Notes: generated by a model from the sequence alone, not told the origin. DNA of 43,601 nucleotides from Candidatus Gastranaerophilales bacterium (GCA_944325585.1 CALVAS010000008.1:1-43601), one strand, 5' to 3'. Positions 1 through 8,729 are shown, counted from the stretch's first letter. Numbers and translations are program-made.

Positions 1-627
1 GAGGTAAGAGCAGAATTAAAATCAATTATAGACGATATGCGCAAAGAAAAAAGTGAAAAAATTGCGCGCAGATCTTATTCGCGTCTTGCCAAACTTGAAC
101 AGGGATTCAACGAAAAACTAAATGAATATGATGAAAAAAATAAATATGCTCCGGTTGATTTTGAAAACATTCAAATCGGCGGCAAACTTCTTGTAAAAGA
201 ACTTCACCAGACTGTAACCCTTCTTTCAAAACCTGACAAAAAAGGAAAAGTTCTGGTACAGATGGGAAATATCAAAACTCAGATGGACAAAGACAAACTC
301 GCTCCTTACGATAAAAAATACGAAACAAAATCCACAGGCTATAAACCCGTAATGACCGAAAGATTTGAACTCAGAAAAACAGAAATTTCAAACAGACTTG
401 ACATTCGCGGAAAAACTGTCGAAGACGGTCTGGATGCTCTTGAACTGTTTCTTGATCAGGCAAGCCTTGCAGGTTTTGGAGAAGTAACAGTTATTCACGG
501 GCACGGAACAGGTGCGCTCAAATCCGCAGTCAGAGAGTTTTTGAATACCTCACCTTATGTCCGCGATTTTCGCGCCGGCGGAGACGGTGAAGGCGGAGAT
601 GGAGTTAGTATAATTGACTTAAAATAA
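1..627 (+). CDS. mutS2: Endonuclease MutS2, C-terminal part (5' truncated by window edge)
   Basis: The frame is open from base 1, so this is the tail of a gene starting upstream; about 208 codons are visible. The last 75 residues form a Smr domain: the L-D-I-R-G motif, a helix, then V-I-H-G-H-G-T-G, followed by the usual glycine-rich 'GGDGEGGDG' stretch. Before it lies a Lys-rich helical region and a small beta domain (about visible residues 65-110), the usual order at the end of MutS2. MutS2 proteins are MutS-like ATPases with a C-terminal Smr nuclease; they suppress recombination or rescue collided ribosomes, depending on species. The ATPase domain is outside the window. A separate true MutS is encoded at 27536-30112. 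Confidence 0.93.
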   Translation, partial: EVRAELKSIIDDMRKEKSEKIARRSYSRLAKLEQGFNEKLNEYDEKNKYAPVDFENIQIGGKLLVKELHQTVTLLSKPDKKGKVLVQMGNIKTQMDKDKLAPYDKKYETKSTGYKPVMTERFELRKTEISNRLDIRGKTVEDGLDALELFLDQASLAGFGEVTVIHGHGTGALKSAVREFLNTSPYVRDFRAGGDGEGGDGVSIIDLK

Positions 628-680
628 ATTAAGAGTTATTATTAATTTGGTCAATATAAATATAAAATAATCGTTTTCTG

Positions 681-713
681 TGTTATAATATACAAACAAT
701 AAAGTTTAAGGAG
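681..713 (+). promoter_or_regulatory. Extended -10 promoter and RBS of the M20 peptidase gene
   Basis: TGtTATAAT (681-689) is a consensus extended -10 box. No convincing -35 lies 17 bp upstream. A strong AAGGAG (708-713) sits six bases before the ATG at 720, which fixes the start of the downstream gene. Confidence 0.5.
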
Positions 714-719
714 CTTGCA

Positions 720-1880
720 ATGCCAATAAATAAAATAAGAAATGAATATGAACTGATTAATTTGTTCTGCACTCTTGCAGAAATTCCGTCTCCGTCTCTG
801 CACGAAGACAAAGTCATTGAATGGCTCCAAACTTATTGCAAAAACAAATCACTTAACTGCAGGCTTGATAATTATAAAAACGTTTTAATAAATATTCCTG
901 CAACTGACAGCTCAAAACCTCCGCTGCTATTGTCAGCACATATGGATATAATAGGTGATGACAGTCCTGTTGAAACTTATCTTGACGGAGACTTGATAAG
1001 AGCAAAAGGACGCACTCTCGGAGCAGATGATAAAGCAGGACTCGCAAATGCGCTTTATTTTGCAACAGAATTGTCAAAATCAGATGTTCCGCACGGAGAG
1101 CTTGAACTTGTTTTCACAAGGGACGAAGAAAACGGTGCCTCCGGTATCCGAAATATTGAATTTGACAAATTGAATTCCAAATATGTTCTGGTTCTTGACA
1201 GCGACAGCCTCGGACAGCTTATGACATCAGGCGCCAGCTACACAACGGTAAAAATTCATGTAACCAGTTTTAAAGGCGGACATTCAGGAATTGATATAGC
1301 TGATTCAACAAGAGAAAATGCGGCAAAACTGATTGCTGATATTGTGGCAAATCTTCCGCAGGGCGTTTATTATTCAGAGAACGGCGAGGTAGTAACTTCC
1401 TGCAATATCGGCGGAATCTCATCAGGCAATTTGAATGTTACAAATATTATAAACACAACGGCTGATGCAAGTTATTCAATCAGAAGCTCCAGCAGACAAA
1501 TGGAAGAAGAATTAAAAGAAAGAATGCTTTTTGAAATAGAAGATTTCAACAACCAGTATGAAGGCATTGCAAAAGCAGAAATAACTTTTGAAGAGCATCT
1601 TCCGCCATTTGAGAAATCAGAGGATGAATACATTCCGATTTTATTTGAAACGGTTGCGAAAAAAGTAGGGATTAAGCCTGAAATTTCTTCTTTTCATGCC
1701 GGTGCGGAAACACATATTTACGCAAACAGAACCAATGCAAAAGGCGAAAAATTTCTGCCGTATCTTGTCGGACTTGCCGATGTACACAACATGCACTCGA
1801 CGGATGAAAATGTGGATTACAAATCAATTTTAAAAGGTCAAGAACTTTTATCAGAGTTTTATTCTGCCTACATTCGCTAA
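720..1880 (+). CDS. Peptidase T-like M20 family metallopeptidase
   Basis: This 386-residue protein has the zinc-hydrolase motifs of the M20 family in order: S-A-H-M-D (H74, D76), G-A-D-D-K (D103, D104), T-R-D-E-E-N-G (E136/E137, general base and metal ligand), V-L-D-S-D (around D160) and a C-terminal H-N-M-H-S (around H359). The dimerisation (lid) domain lies between about residues 175 and 290. Length and motif spacing fit the PepT-like branch (tripeptide aminopeptidases), so it probably trims small peptides in the cytosol. Substrate cannot be read from sequence. The gene stands alone after mutS2 with its own promoter, and ends in a strong terminator shared with the convergent lytic transglycosylase gene. 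Confidence 0.88.
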   Translation: MPINKIRNEYELINLFCTLAEIPSPSLHEDKVIEWLQTYCKNKSLNCRLDNYKNVLINIPATDSSKPPLLLSAHMDIIGDDSPVETYLDGDLIRAKGRTLGADDKAGLANALYFATELSKSDVPHGELELVFTRDEENGASGIRNIEFDKLNSKYVLVLDSDSLGQLMTSGASYTTVKIHVTSFKGGHSGIDIADSTRENAAKLIADIVANLPQGVYYSENGEVVTSCNIGGISSGNLNVTNIINTTADASYSIRSSSRQMEEELKERMLFEIEDFNNQYEGIAKAEITFEEHLPPFEKSEDEYIPILFETVAKKVGIKPEISSFHAGAETHIYANRTNAKGEKFLPYLVGLADVHNMHSTDENVDYKSILKGQELLSEFYSAYIR

Positions 1881-1901
1881 ATTAAATTTTTATTTAAACA
1901 C

Positions 1902-1950
1902 ATAAGAAACGGGCGGGATTTTCAATCCCGCCCGTTTCTTATACACCTTT
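1902..1950. terminator. Bidirectional intrinsic terminator
   Basis: A perfect 19-bp inverted repeat (1902-1920 with 1924-1942) with a 3-base loop carries a GC-rich core (GGGCGGGATT). It is followed on the + side by ACACCTTTTTT and on the - side by an AT-rich tract. It sits between two convergent stop codons (1880 and 1952) and probably ends both transcripts. Confidence 0.93.
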
Positions 1951-1951
1951 T

Positions 1952-2563
1952 TTAAATAGCCAGTGTTGTTGCCTCAATTTCTAATTCAATCGGAGTTTCT
2001 TCAACCACTTCAACTTTCACAGGCTTGGCAGCATCAGACTTAATATTTGCTGTTGAAGTCTTTGCGTTCTGAGCAGAGACTTTTGTTGCTTTTACCATTG
2101 ACGGATCCGGATTAGCTTTATAATTATGGTAGTCCGTCATAATTTTGTTTACAAAACGTTTAGTTTCAGCGTACGGAGGAACCGCGTTGTATTTTTTAAC
2201 ATTTCCCGGCCCTGCGTTATATGCTGCAAGCGCCAATTCCATAGAACCGAACATTTTGTACATCATCTTGTAGTACATAATACCGCCACGGATATTATCA
2301 TTCAGCAAATAAGGATTCAATCCCATTCTTCTTGCTGTTGAAGGCATCAATTGAAATACGCCTACAGCTCCGTGGCTGCTTTTGGCTTCATGACGAAACC
2401 CTGATTCTGTTCTTGCAATAGATAAAGCAATTGCCGGATCAACACCCATTTCAAGAGCGTGTTTAACAATTGTTGCTTTCACGGTGTTTATATCCGCAGC
2501 ATGAGCCGGGGCACATAAAGTTGTACACAAAAGTGCGACCGTGAATACTAGTAATTTTTTCAA
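1952..2563 (-). CDS. Secreted lytic transglycosylase (SLT domain)
   Basis: This 203-residue protein has a clear Sec signal peptide (KK, hydrophobic core to about residue 18, A-H-A cleavage near 22). An SLT/goose-lysozyme-like domain follows: A-R-T-E-S-G-F with catalytic Glu53, then G-A-V-G-V-F-Q-L-M-P-S-T-A, then A-L-A-A-Y-N-A-G-P-G. Lytic transglycosylases cut the MurNAc-GlcNAc bond of peptidoglycan and leave 1,6-anhydroMurNAc ends. The last 50 residues are Lys/Ala/Thr-rich then acidic and look disordered. It acts outside the cytoplasmic membrane and could supply muropeptides to the MurQ recycling step encoded at 33775-34671 (inference). The RBS AGAGGA lies about nine bases before the start. 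Confidence 0.93.
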   Translation of the reverse strand: MKKLLVFTVALLCTTLCAPAHAADINTVKATIVKHALEMGVDPAIALSIARTESGFRHEAKSSHGAVGVFQLMPSTARRMGLNPYLLNDNIRGGIMYYKMMYKMFGSMELALAAYNAGPGNVKKYNAVPPYAETKRFVNKIMTDYHNYKANPDPSMVKATKVSAQNAKTSTANIKSDAAKPVKVEVVEETPIELEIEATTLAI

Positions 2564-2664
2564 AATGTAATCCTCTGGTTGTAAATTGAGAATCCCTGAA
2601 AGCTATTTATTCTCTCCCTCTTTTTTCAAGGAATTTAACTTCCAAGAATTTAAATCATACCCTT

Positions 2665-2692
2665 ATAATATTACAAAAATTTCAAATTTCAA
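2665..2692 (-). promoter_or_regulatory. Predicted promoter of the lytic transglycosylase gene
   Basis: On the minus strand TTGAAA (2692-2687), a 16-bp spacer and TATTAT (2670-2665) form a sigma70-type promoter. It leaves a 5' leader of about 95 nt before the ATG at 2563. The leader can fold GAGAAT with ATTCTC and a TTC..GGAA/TTCC..GAA hairpin. Confidence 0.45.
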
Positions 2693-2775
2693 GTCTTAAT
2701 TTTTACCATCCCGCCAAAACCCGCGCACAGCAAGGCTTTAACAATTGTAAATTTTACGATTATTTGTCAAGTTTT

Positions 2776-2802
2776 TTGTCAAATTTGTAAATTTGCTATA
2801 AA
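2776..2802 (+). promoter_or_regulatory. Predicted promoter of mtnP
   Basis: TTGTCA (2776-2781), a 15-bp spacer and an extended TGcTATAAA (2794-2802). A second TTGTCA lies at 2764-2769 and a second -10-like TATGAT at 2810-2815, so the exact start is uncertain. Confidence 0.4.
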
Positions 2803-2856
2803 CTTTTTTTATGATAAAATTTCAGATAAGATATCAAAAAATTTAAGGAGAAGCAA

Positions 2857-3660
2857 ATGGAAAATAAAAAATTAGCAACAATCGGTGTTTTTGGCGGTTC
2901 AGGATTTTATAAATTTCTTGATGATATAGAGGAAGTCCGTGTTGAAACACCTTACGGAATGCCGAGTGACAATCTTTTTATCGGAAAAATCGGCCCGCAC
3001 AAAGTTGCATTTATGCCGCGTCATGGCAGAAATCATACCATTTTGCCTCACCTTTTAAATTACCGCGCAAATGTATGGGCAATGAAATCTGTCGGTGTTG
3101 AAAGAGTAATTTCTCCATGCGCTGCCGGAAGTTTACAAAAACATGTAAAACCCGGAGATTTTGTAATCTGCGATCAGTTTGTTGACTGGACTGACGGAAG
3201 AAAATCAACATTCTTTGAAGGTCCTGTTGTAACACACCCTTCTCCGGCTGAAACTTATTGTCCGGAACTTAGACAACTTGCAATCGAAACAGGAAAAGAA
3301 TTGGGAATTACTGTTCATGAAACCGGTACGGTAGTTGTCATTAACGGCCCGAGATTTTCTACAAAAGCAGAATCAAAATTCTTTACCAATCAAGGTTGGG
3401 AAGTAATCAATATGACCGCTTTCCCTGAAAACTATCTTGTCAAAGAAATGGATATGTGTCCTTTGAATATTTCTTTGATTACAGACTACGACGCAGGACT
3501 TGTCGGTGATGTTCCGCCTGTTTCTCATCACGAAGTTATTGAAGTGTTTAATAACAATCTCTCAAACTTAAAAACATTACTCTTCAAGATGATTGAAAAA
3601 ATTCCGGCTGAACGCAATAATTGTCAGTGTAAAAATACAAAATCAAATTCTCAATTGTAA
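2857..3660 (+). CDS. mtnP: S-methyl-5'-thioadenosine phosphorylase (MTAP/PNP family)
   Basis: This 267-residue protein of the purine nucleoside phosphorylase family 2 begins I-G-V-F-G-G-S-G-F-Y (phosphate-binding loop). It has P-R-H-G-R-N-H..P-H..Y-R-A-N near residues 50-70, the typical MTAP stretch V-I-N-G-P-R-F-S-T-K, N-M-T-A-F-P-E-N and T-D-Y-D-A-G. It would cleave 5'-methylthioadenosine, the by-product of polyamine or homoserine lactone synthesis, to adenine and methylthioribose-1-phosphate. A close relative acting on inosine-type nucleosides cannot be excluded from sequence alone. The C-terminal tail (N-N-C-Q-C) is unusual. AAGGAG lies seven bases before the ATG. YggT follows after 30 bp on the same strand. 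Confidence 0.88.
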   Translation: MENKKLATIGVFGGSGFYKFLDDIEEVRVETPYGMPSDNLFIGKIGPHKVAFMPRHGRNHTILPHLLNYRANVWAMKSVGVERVISPCAAGSLQKHVKPGDFVICDQFVDWTDGRKSTFFEGPVVTHPSPAETYCPELRQLAIETGKELGITVHETGTVVVINGPRFSTKAESKFFTNQGWEVINMTAFPENYLVKEMDMCPLNISLITDYDAGLVGDVPPVSHHEVIEVFNNNLSNLKTLLFKMIEKIPAERNNCQCKNTKSNSQL

Positions 3661-3690
3661 TTGAGCCCCCGTAAACGATAAAGGATTTTT

Positions 3691-3960
3691 ATGATTAGAG
3701 GTTTAATCTACGGCATTAATAATATCTTTCTGATATTTTATATTTTGATAATCGCAAGAATCTTCTTAAGCTGGATTCCCAGACTAAATTGGTACAAACA
3801 GCCCTGGAAATTCATCTGGCAGTCGACAGAACTTTATCTTGGAATTTTCAGAAAATTTATACCGCCGATTGGCATGATTGATATCTCCCCGATTGTTGCA
3901 ATTCTTGCGCTTCAACTAATACAGAATGTTCTGATTTTCATTTTGTTTCAATTTGCCTGA
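3691..3960 (+). CDS. YggT family membrane protein
   Basis: This is an 89-residue protein with two hydrophobic segments (about residues 8-28 and 65-87). Between them lies the conserved R-I-F-L-S-W-I-P then F-R-K-F-I-P-P-I-G-M-I-D-I-S-P stretch of the YggT/Ycf19 family. In cyanobacteria and plastids, members help place division or nucleoid structures and assemble membrane complexes; the role here is unknown. The RBS AAAGGA lies just before the ATG. It sits between mtnP and trkA and may be cotranscribed with mtnP. Confidence 0.85.
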   Translation: MIRGLIYGINNIFLIFYILIIARIFLSWIPRLNWYKQPWKFIWQSTELYLGIFRKFIPPIGMIDISPIVAILALQLIQNVLIFILFQFA

Positions 3961-4010
3961 ATCTTTACTGACTTGTAAAAAAAACATCTTTAGGGTAATA
4001 TCTCTTTGTT

Positions 4011-5351
4011 ATGAAGATTATAATTTACGGAGCAACGGAAGTCGGATGTCTTCTTGCAACAGAATTTTTTGAAGACCATGACATTACAATCATAGATAAA
4101 GAAGAAAACAGAACAGATGAATTTAACAAACTTGATATAAGTTTTATTCAAGGAAACGCATCCGATATTGAAGTTTTAAAATGCGCGGATATAACAAATG
4201 CTGATATTTTTATTGCCTGCACTGCAATGGATGAAGCAAATATTGTTGCATGTCTTGCGGCAAAAAGATACGGAAAAATTCGAACTATTTGTTTTGTAAG
4301 TAAAGAAGAATATAAGAACACTCTTACTTATCAAAAAAGCGACGATTATTTTACGGATGTTTTCATTGACTACATAATCTGGCCGGAAGAACTTTTAACG
4401 CAGGAAATTTTCCGGATTGTCACGGTAGCTCATGCGCTTGACGTTGAAAATTTTTCCGACGGCAAAGCAAGACTTCTTGAATATAAAGTAAAAGAAAATC
4501 TTCCGATTGCCGGTAAAAAAATAAAAGATGTCGGTTTTACTGATGACACGCTGATTGTCGGGATAACAAGAGACAGCCAGCTTTTCATTCCAAACGGCGA
4601 AACGGAAATTCTTGTAAATGACAAGCTCATTTTTATGGGAACATCATATTCACTGGATATTTTAGCCGGAACGTTTTTCCATGAAAAAGAACAGGTTAAA
4701 AATGTTGCAATCATTGGCGGCGGTAATGTTGGAATGATGCTTGCGCAAAGTCTCGAAACATTAAAAATAAAAACTAAAATAATTGAAAAAGATTATGAAC
4801 GCAGTCACTGTCTTGCAGAAAACCTTCAAAATACACTGGTGCTTAACGGCGACGGAACGGATCTTAAACTTCTGGATGAAGAAGATATCGGCTCATCTGA
4901 TGTTGTTATAAGTGTTACAAATAATGACGAACGGAATTTATTATGTTCGCTTCTTGCAAAACAACTCGGCGTAAAACGTGTAATTGCAAGAGTTTCGAAA
5001 GTTTTAAACATTCCGCTTTTTGAAAAAGTAGGTATCGACATAGCAATTTCACCAAAGAATTCGGCTATTAATGAAGTCAGAAATGATTTGCAGGAAAATG
5101 ATGTTGATATTCTTGCAACAGTCGAACAAGGACAGGGAGAAGTTTTAGAAATCGGAGTGCTTCCGGAATTTAACGGCAGAAGAATTATGGATTTACAGCT
5201 TCCGCGACATGCAATTATCGGAACGCTTGAACGAAATAATTCGGTCATAATTCCTAAAGGCATAACTGAAATTCAAACAGGTGATATTATGATTATCTTT
5301 ACCAAAGCGGAAGATGCACTGGAAATTAAAAAATTCTTTAAGGTAAAATAA
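4011..5351 (+). CDS. trkA: Trk potassium uptake system regulatory protein TrkA
   Basis: This 446-residue cytosolic protein is built as two tandem RCK units, each an NAD-binding Rossmann domain followed by a TrkA-C domain. The second nucleotide-binding loop (about residues 232-241) is canonical I-I-G-G-G-N-V-G. The first (residues 4-12) reads I-Y-G-A-T-E-V-G and lacks the middle glycine of GxGxxG. TrkA gates the TrkH channel in response to NAD(H) or adenine nucleotides. Its stop codon is one base before trkH, so the pair is an operon. The RBS is weak (AGGGTAAT, about 13 bases upstream). Confidence 0.93.
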   Translation: MKIIIYGATEVGCLLATEFFEDHDITIIDKEENRTDEFNKLDISFIQGNASDIEVLKCADITNADIFIACTAMDEANIVACLAAKRYGKIRTICFVSKEEYKNTLTYQKSDDYFTDVFIDYIIWPEELLTQEIFRIVTVAHALDVENFSDGKARLLEYKVKENLPIAGKKIKDVGFTDDTLIVGITRDSQLFIPNGETEILVNDKLIFMGTSYSLDILAGTFFHEKEQVKNVAIIGGGNVGMMLAQSLETLKIKTKIIEKDYERSHCLAENLQNTLVLNGDGTDLKLLDEEDIGSSDVVISVTNNDERNLLCSLLAKQLGVKRVIARVSKVLNIPLFEKVGIDIAISPKNSAINEVRNDLQENDVDILATVEQGQGEVLEIGVLPEFNGRRIMDLQLPRHAIIGTLERNNSVIIPKGITEIQTGDIMIIFTKAEDALEIKKFFKVK

Positions 5352-5352
5352 T

Positions 5353-6825
5353 ATGCGTCTTAATTATCTTGCTAATGCAATAGGATTAATATTAAAATAC
5401 ATCGGCTTGGTTATATTGGCGCCGATTGTAGTGGCAATAATTTACAAAGATTATGTTTCAATTCTGCCTTTTTTAACAGCCGGAATCGCTTCAATATTAT
5501 GCGGACATTCGCTTAGAAAATTTGTAAAAAATGCATATCAGATTGAAAATATCAACGATATAAAAAAATCAGAAGCTTTATTTACGGTAGCCATATCCTG
5601 GATACTATTTGGAATAATCTCAGGACTGCCTTTTTTATTTTATGGATTGAGTCCTGTTGATGCACTTTTTGAAGCCGTATCTGGCATTACCACAACAGGT
5701 GCAACAATATTAACCGATTACAACTATCCGGAAACATTTTTCTTCTGGCGTTCTTTGACACAATGGCTGGGCGGTTTGGGCATTATAGTATTATTTATTG
5801 CAATTTTACCTCAATTTGCGGTGGCTGGTCGTCAAATGTTTTTTGCTGAAGCCCCGGGGCCTACTGAAGATAAAATTACTCCTCGTATTAAAAATACCGC
5901 TTCCATTTTATGGAAAATTTATACAGTACTAACAATAATTGATGTAATTCTTTTATATTTAGCGGGTATGCCGCTTTTTGATGCAGTATGCAATGCTCTG
6001 TCTACATTAGCTGCTGGCGGGTTTTCACCAAACTCGCAAAGCCTTGCAGGTTATCATTCAAATATTATAATTTGGATAACGACAGTTTTCATGTTTCTTG
6101 CAGGCTCAAGTTTTATTTTTCAATACAAAGTCTTTACACAAAGAAAACCTTCCCTGCTATTCCAAAATGAAGAATTCAGAACATATGCAAGCGTAATTTT
6201 TATTATGTCAATTTCAATCGCTATTGCTTTAATATTTTGCGACGGTTACGGAATTAAAGACTCATTAATGCACGCCTTTTATCAGGTTGCAAGTATTATA
6301 ACATCAACAGGCAGTGCCAGTGTTGATTTTGCTAAATGGAGTTTTCTTCCTCAGGCACTTTTATTTACCGTTATGTTTATGGGTTCATGCGCAAGTTCTG
6401 CAGGCGGCGGTATTAAAATGATGCGCTGGATTCTTGTTTATAAATCAATGAAAAATTCTTTAGTTAAAATTCTTCACCCGAATGCTATTTTAAATGTTAA
6501 AGTTGATAATGCAATAATCCCGCATGAAATATTAAATCAAACAGTTGTATTTGTATTCTTTTATTTTATTTGTTTTGCCATTGGTGCTTTTTTAATAACA
6601 ATTATTGAACAAAATATAACAATCGGTATAACAGGCTCTATTACAGCTCTTGGCAACATAGGCCCCGGATTTGGAGAAGTCACAGGACCAATGGGATCAT
6701 TTAACAGTATGCATGCTGCGACAAAAATCATTATGATAATTTCAATGCTTGTCGGCAGGCTTGAAATTATACCGTTTCTGGTAATGTTCCAAAAGGATTT
6801 CTGGACATTTAAAAGGGCTGTCTGA
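5353..6825 (+). CDS. trkH: Trk potassium uptake system transmembrane subunit TrkH
   Basis: This 490-residue polytopic membrane protein is made of four pseudo-repeats with P-loops. S-G-I-T-T-T-G-A-T-I-L (about 107-117), L-A-A-G-G-F-S (about 219-225), I-T-S-T-G-S-A-S (about 315-322) and L-G-N-I-G-P-G-F-G each give the selectivity-filter glycine. The cytosolic G-S-C-A-S-S-A-G-G-G-I-K stretch before the last repeat is typical of TrkH/KtrB. It forms the K+ pathway with TrkA, encoded one base upstream. The 3' end overlaps the convergent glycosyltransferase gene by 17 bp, so no terminator can lie between them. Confidence 0.94.
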   Translation: MRLNYLANAIGLILKYIGLVILAPIVVAIIYKDYVSILPFLTAGIASILCGHSLRKFVKNAYQIENINDIKKSEALFTVAISWILFGIISGLPFLFYGLSPVDALFEAVSGITTTGATILTDYNYPETFFFWRSLTQWLGGLGIIVLFIAILPQFAVAGRQMFFAEAPGPTEDKITPRIKNTASILWKIYTVLTIIDVILLYLAGMPLFDAVCNALSTLAAGGFSPNSQSLAGYHSNIIIWITTVFMFLAGSSFIFQYKVFTQRKPSLLFQNEEFRTYASVIFIMSISIAIALIFCDGYGIKDSLMHAFYQVASIITSTGSASVDFAKWSFLPQALLFTVMFMGSCASSAGGGIKMMRWILVYKSMKNSLVKILHPNAILNVKVDNAIIPHEILNQTVVFVFFYFICFAIGAFLITIIEQNITIGITGSITALGNIGPGFGEVTGPMGSFNSMHAATKIIMIISMLVGRLEIIPFLVMFQKDFWTFKRAV

Positions 6826-7747
6826 AACCATCTTTTTCAATGGTTAATATTTTAAATAATCCAAAAAGTTTATAAACTTCAGTATTTGGATAATAAAATT
6901 CTTTTTGTAAAATTTTAATTCCCATAAATCTAATTTTTTCTTTTTCTCCTGTACTGCAGGGCAAAAGAATATTTATATTATGCTCTCTCATAAAATTGAA
7001 CAAATCTTTATAGGCATTAATGTTATCAATCTTAGTTTTCTGAGATCTTTTGGTAACTATTGACGTGTTATTTCTTCTATAATGGTAATAAGTACCTGGC
7101 ACTGTTACAAGACCGTTAAGACCATATACAACTCTTACAAGCCAATAAATATCCTCATATAATCTTCCTTCAGGGAAAAGTATATTCAATTTTAACAGCG
7201 CATCACGTTTATAAATTTTATTCCACACATAATTAAATCTCGGAATAAACGCCCTTGCAACTTTAATAGAAATGTCGGTAAAAAATTCTTCTTTTTTATA
7301 ATTACATCTTTTACTTTTAATAAATTTTCCAGAACGAACAAAACTTGTTGCGGCACAATCACTGTTAAATTTTTTAGCACCTGAATAAAGTCTTTCATAA
7401 AAATCATTGTCAACCCAATCATCAGCATCAACAAAACCAATATATTCGCCCTGAGCAGCTTTTATACCTGTATTTCGAGCAGCGCTCGGGCCTTTATTGC
7501 ATTGTTCAATAATCTTTATACGTTTATCTTTTACTGCAAATTGGGAAATTATTGATTTAGTTCCGTCAGTAGAGCCATCATCAACTACAATTATTTCAAT
7601 ATCTTTCAGAGTTTGATTTACTAAAGACGACAAACACTTTGCAATATATTTTTCAGTATTATACGCGGGGATTATAACAGAAACTTTTACAATCTCGGCT
7701 TGACGATAATAGTCACTCTCCGAATTTAAATCAAAAAATTCACTCAT
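6809..7747 (-). CDS. Glycosyltransferase family 2 (GT-A fold)
   Basis: This 312-residue protein has the GT2 N-terminal domain: V-S-V-I-I-P-A-Y-N (residues 22-30), V-V-D-D-G-S-T-D-G (54-62), G-P-S-A-A-R-N-T-G and the metal-binding D-A-D-D-W (107-111). It has no membrane segment and probably adds sugars to a surface polysaccharide or glycolipid. Donor and acceptor cannot be inferred. GGAG lies six bases before the start. It follows the second glycosyltransferase gene by 15 bp, so the two probably form an operon transcribed leftwards. Confidence 0.9.
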   Translation of the reverse strand: MSEFFDLNSESDYYRQAEIVKVSVIIPAYNTEKYIAKCLSSLVNQTLKDIEIIVVDDGSTDGTKSIISQFAVKDKRIKIIEQCNKGPSAARNTGIKAAQGEYIGFVDADDWVDNDFYERLYSGAKKFNSDCAATSFVRSGKFIKSKRCNYKKEEFFTDISIKVARAFIPRFNYVWNKIYKRDALLKLNILFPEGRLYEDIYWLVRVVYGLNGLVTVPGTYYHYRRNNTSIVTKRSQKTKIDNINAYKDLFNFMREHNINILLPCSTGEKEKIRFMGIKILQKEFYYPNTEVYKLFGLFKILTIEKDGFRQPF

Positions 7748-7762
7748 GAAAACTCCAAATAT

Positions 7763-8491
7763 TTATTCAAAATCACCGTATTTTGCAAGCCATTTGGTTG
7801 GTTTTACATATCTGAAGCCACCTTTGCCCCAGAAACCTTTATAAGCCTGTTCCGGAGTCGGACGCCCGTGAAATACAAGGATTTTTGCATCTTCAGGATC
7901 TCTTGGAACCTTAAAATAGTTCAGCGGGAAAGGCCACAAACAATGTCTTTTAAAACTGACGCACCAGGATTTGTCCCAGTATTTTAGAATACCTTTTCTC
8001 TTCATTTCATAAGACAAATAAGCCTGCTCATTCCGGTAATTGTCGCAAACCGTATTACCAAGTTTATAAAAGTTTTCCAAAACATCCGGATGTTTGCCGA
8101 CTTCGAATCTGAATACGGAAGAGTTGCCGATTATATCATTTGGAAAGTCCCAATCCTTACAAATCAAAAATTCGCCTTCTTCTTCAAAAAACGGAGTTAA
8201 ATCTTGTTTAATAACAACGTCAAGATCAAGAAATAATGCAACACCTTCTAAATCAGCAAGTTTTTCGGCAAACAGAGAAAGTTTTCTCCAGCCTCTGTCA
8301 GGGAATGATTTATTTTCTGTAAAATCGGGCAAATCACGCACTTCAATACCGTCAGCCAAACCGCTTCCGTCATCCGTAAAACAGACAAAACGATACGGTT
8401 TTGTCATATGCTTATCAACCATTTTATAAAGACGATTGACATATGAAGCACCAAATTTATCTCCCCATTTTATACAAATAACATTCCGCAT
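7763..8491 (-). CDS. Putative glycosyltransferase with DXD motif (GT8-like)
   Basis: This 242-residue protein begins V-I-C-I-K-W-G-D-K-F-G..Y-V-N-R-L-Y, a start seen in a family of uncharacterised bacterial GT-A-like transferases. L-F-L-D-L-D-V-V (about 87-93) supplies the DXD metal-binding motif. R-F-V-C-F-T-D-D (34-41), N-S-S-V-F-R-F and the C-terminal V-F-H-G-R-P also match sugar transferases acting on nucleotide sugars. It has no membrane segment. It is first in a two-gene unit with the GT2 gene. The sugar and acceptor are unknown. Confidence 0.72.
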   Translation of the reverse strand: MRNVICIKWGDKFGASYVNRLYKMVDKHMTKPYRFVCFTDDGSGLADGIEVRDLPDFTENKSFPDRGWRKLSLFAEKLADLEGVALFLDLDVVIKQDLTPFFEEEGEFLICKDWDFPNDIIGNSSVFRFEVGKHPDVLENFYKLGNTVCDNYRNEQAYLSYEMKRKGILKYWDKSWCVSFKRHCLWPFPLNYFKVPRDPEDAKILVFHGRPTPEQAYKGFWGKGGFRYVKPTKWLAKYGDFE

Positions 8492-8524
8492 AATTTCTTA
8501 ACCCTCTTATTATAATATCATATC

Positions 8525-8542
8525 TTTTATAATATTATAAAA
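8525..8542. repeat. 18-bp perfect palindrome in the divergent promoter region
   Basis: The palindrome TTTTATAATATTATAAAA contains a TATAAT box on both strands. On the minus strand the box lies about 45 bp before the glycosyltransferase start and may be its -10 element or an operator. The rest of 8492-8729 is AT-rich, with a candidate -10 (TATAAT, 8680-8685) for the tolC-like gene and no other gene. Confidence 0.5.
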
Positions 8543-8729
8543 CCTCGGGTTGTGCAACCTTTTATCAAAAAATATTTTTTATTACGGAATTATTCTGAAA
8601 AAATTTTTCTTTTTAATCCGCTAACAAATGCGTCAATTTTTAAATTTAATCCTTATAAATGATTAAAATGAACAAAATATATAATAAAATCGTTAATTGA
8701 ATGGTAGAATATTTGAGGAAGTTTTAATT

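Noticed and set aside
8697-8729. tolC-like start at the TTG at 8697
   Set aside because: It has no RBS and would put charged residues ahead of an otherwise typical signal peptide; the TTG at 8730 has GAGGA upstream. A nine-codon frame (8701-8727) there is too short to support.
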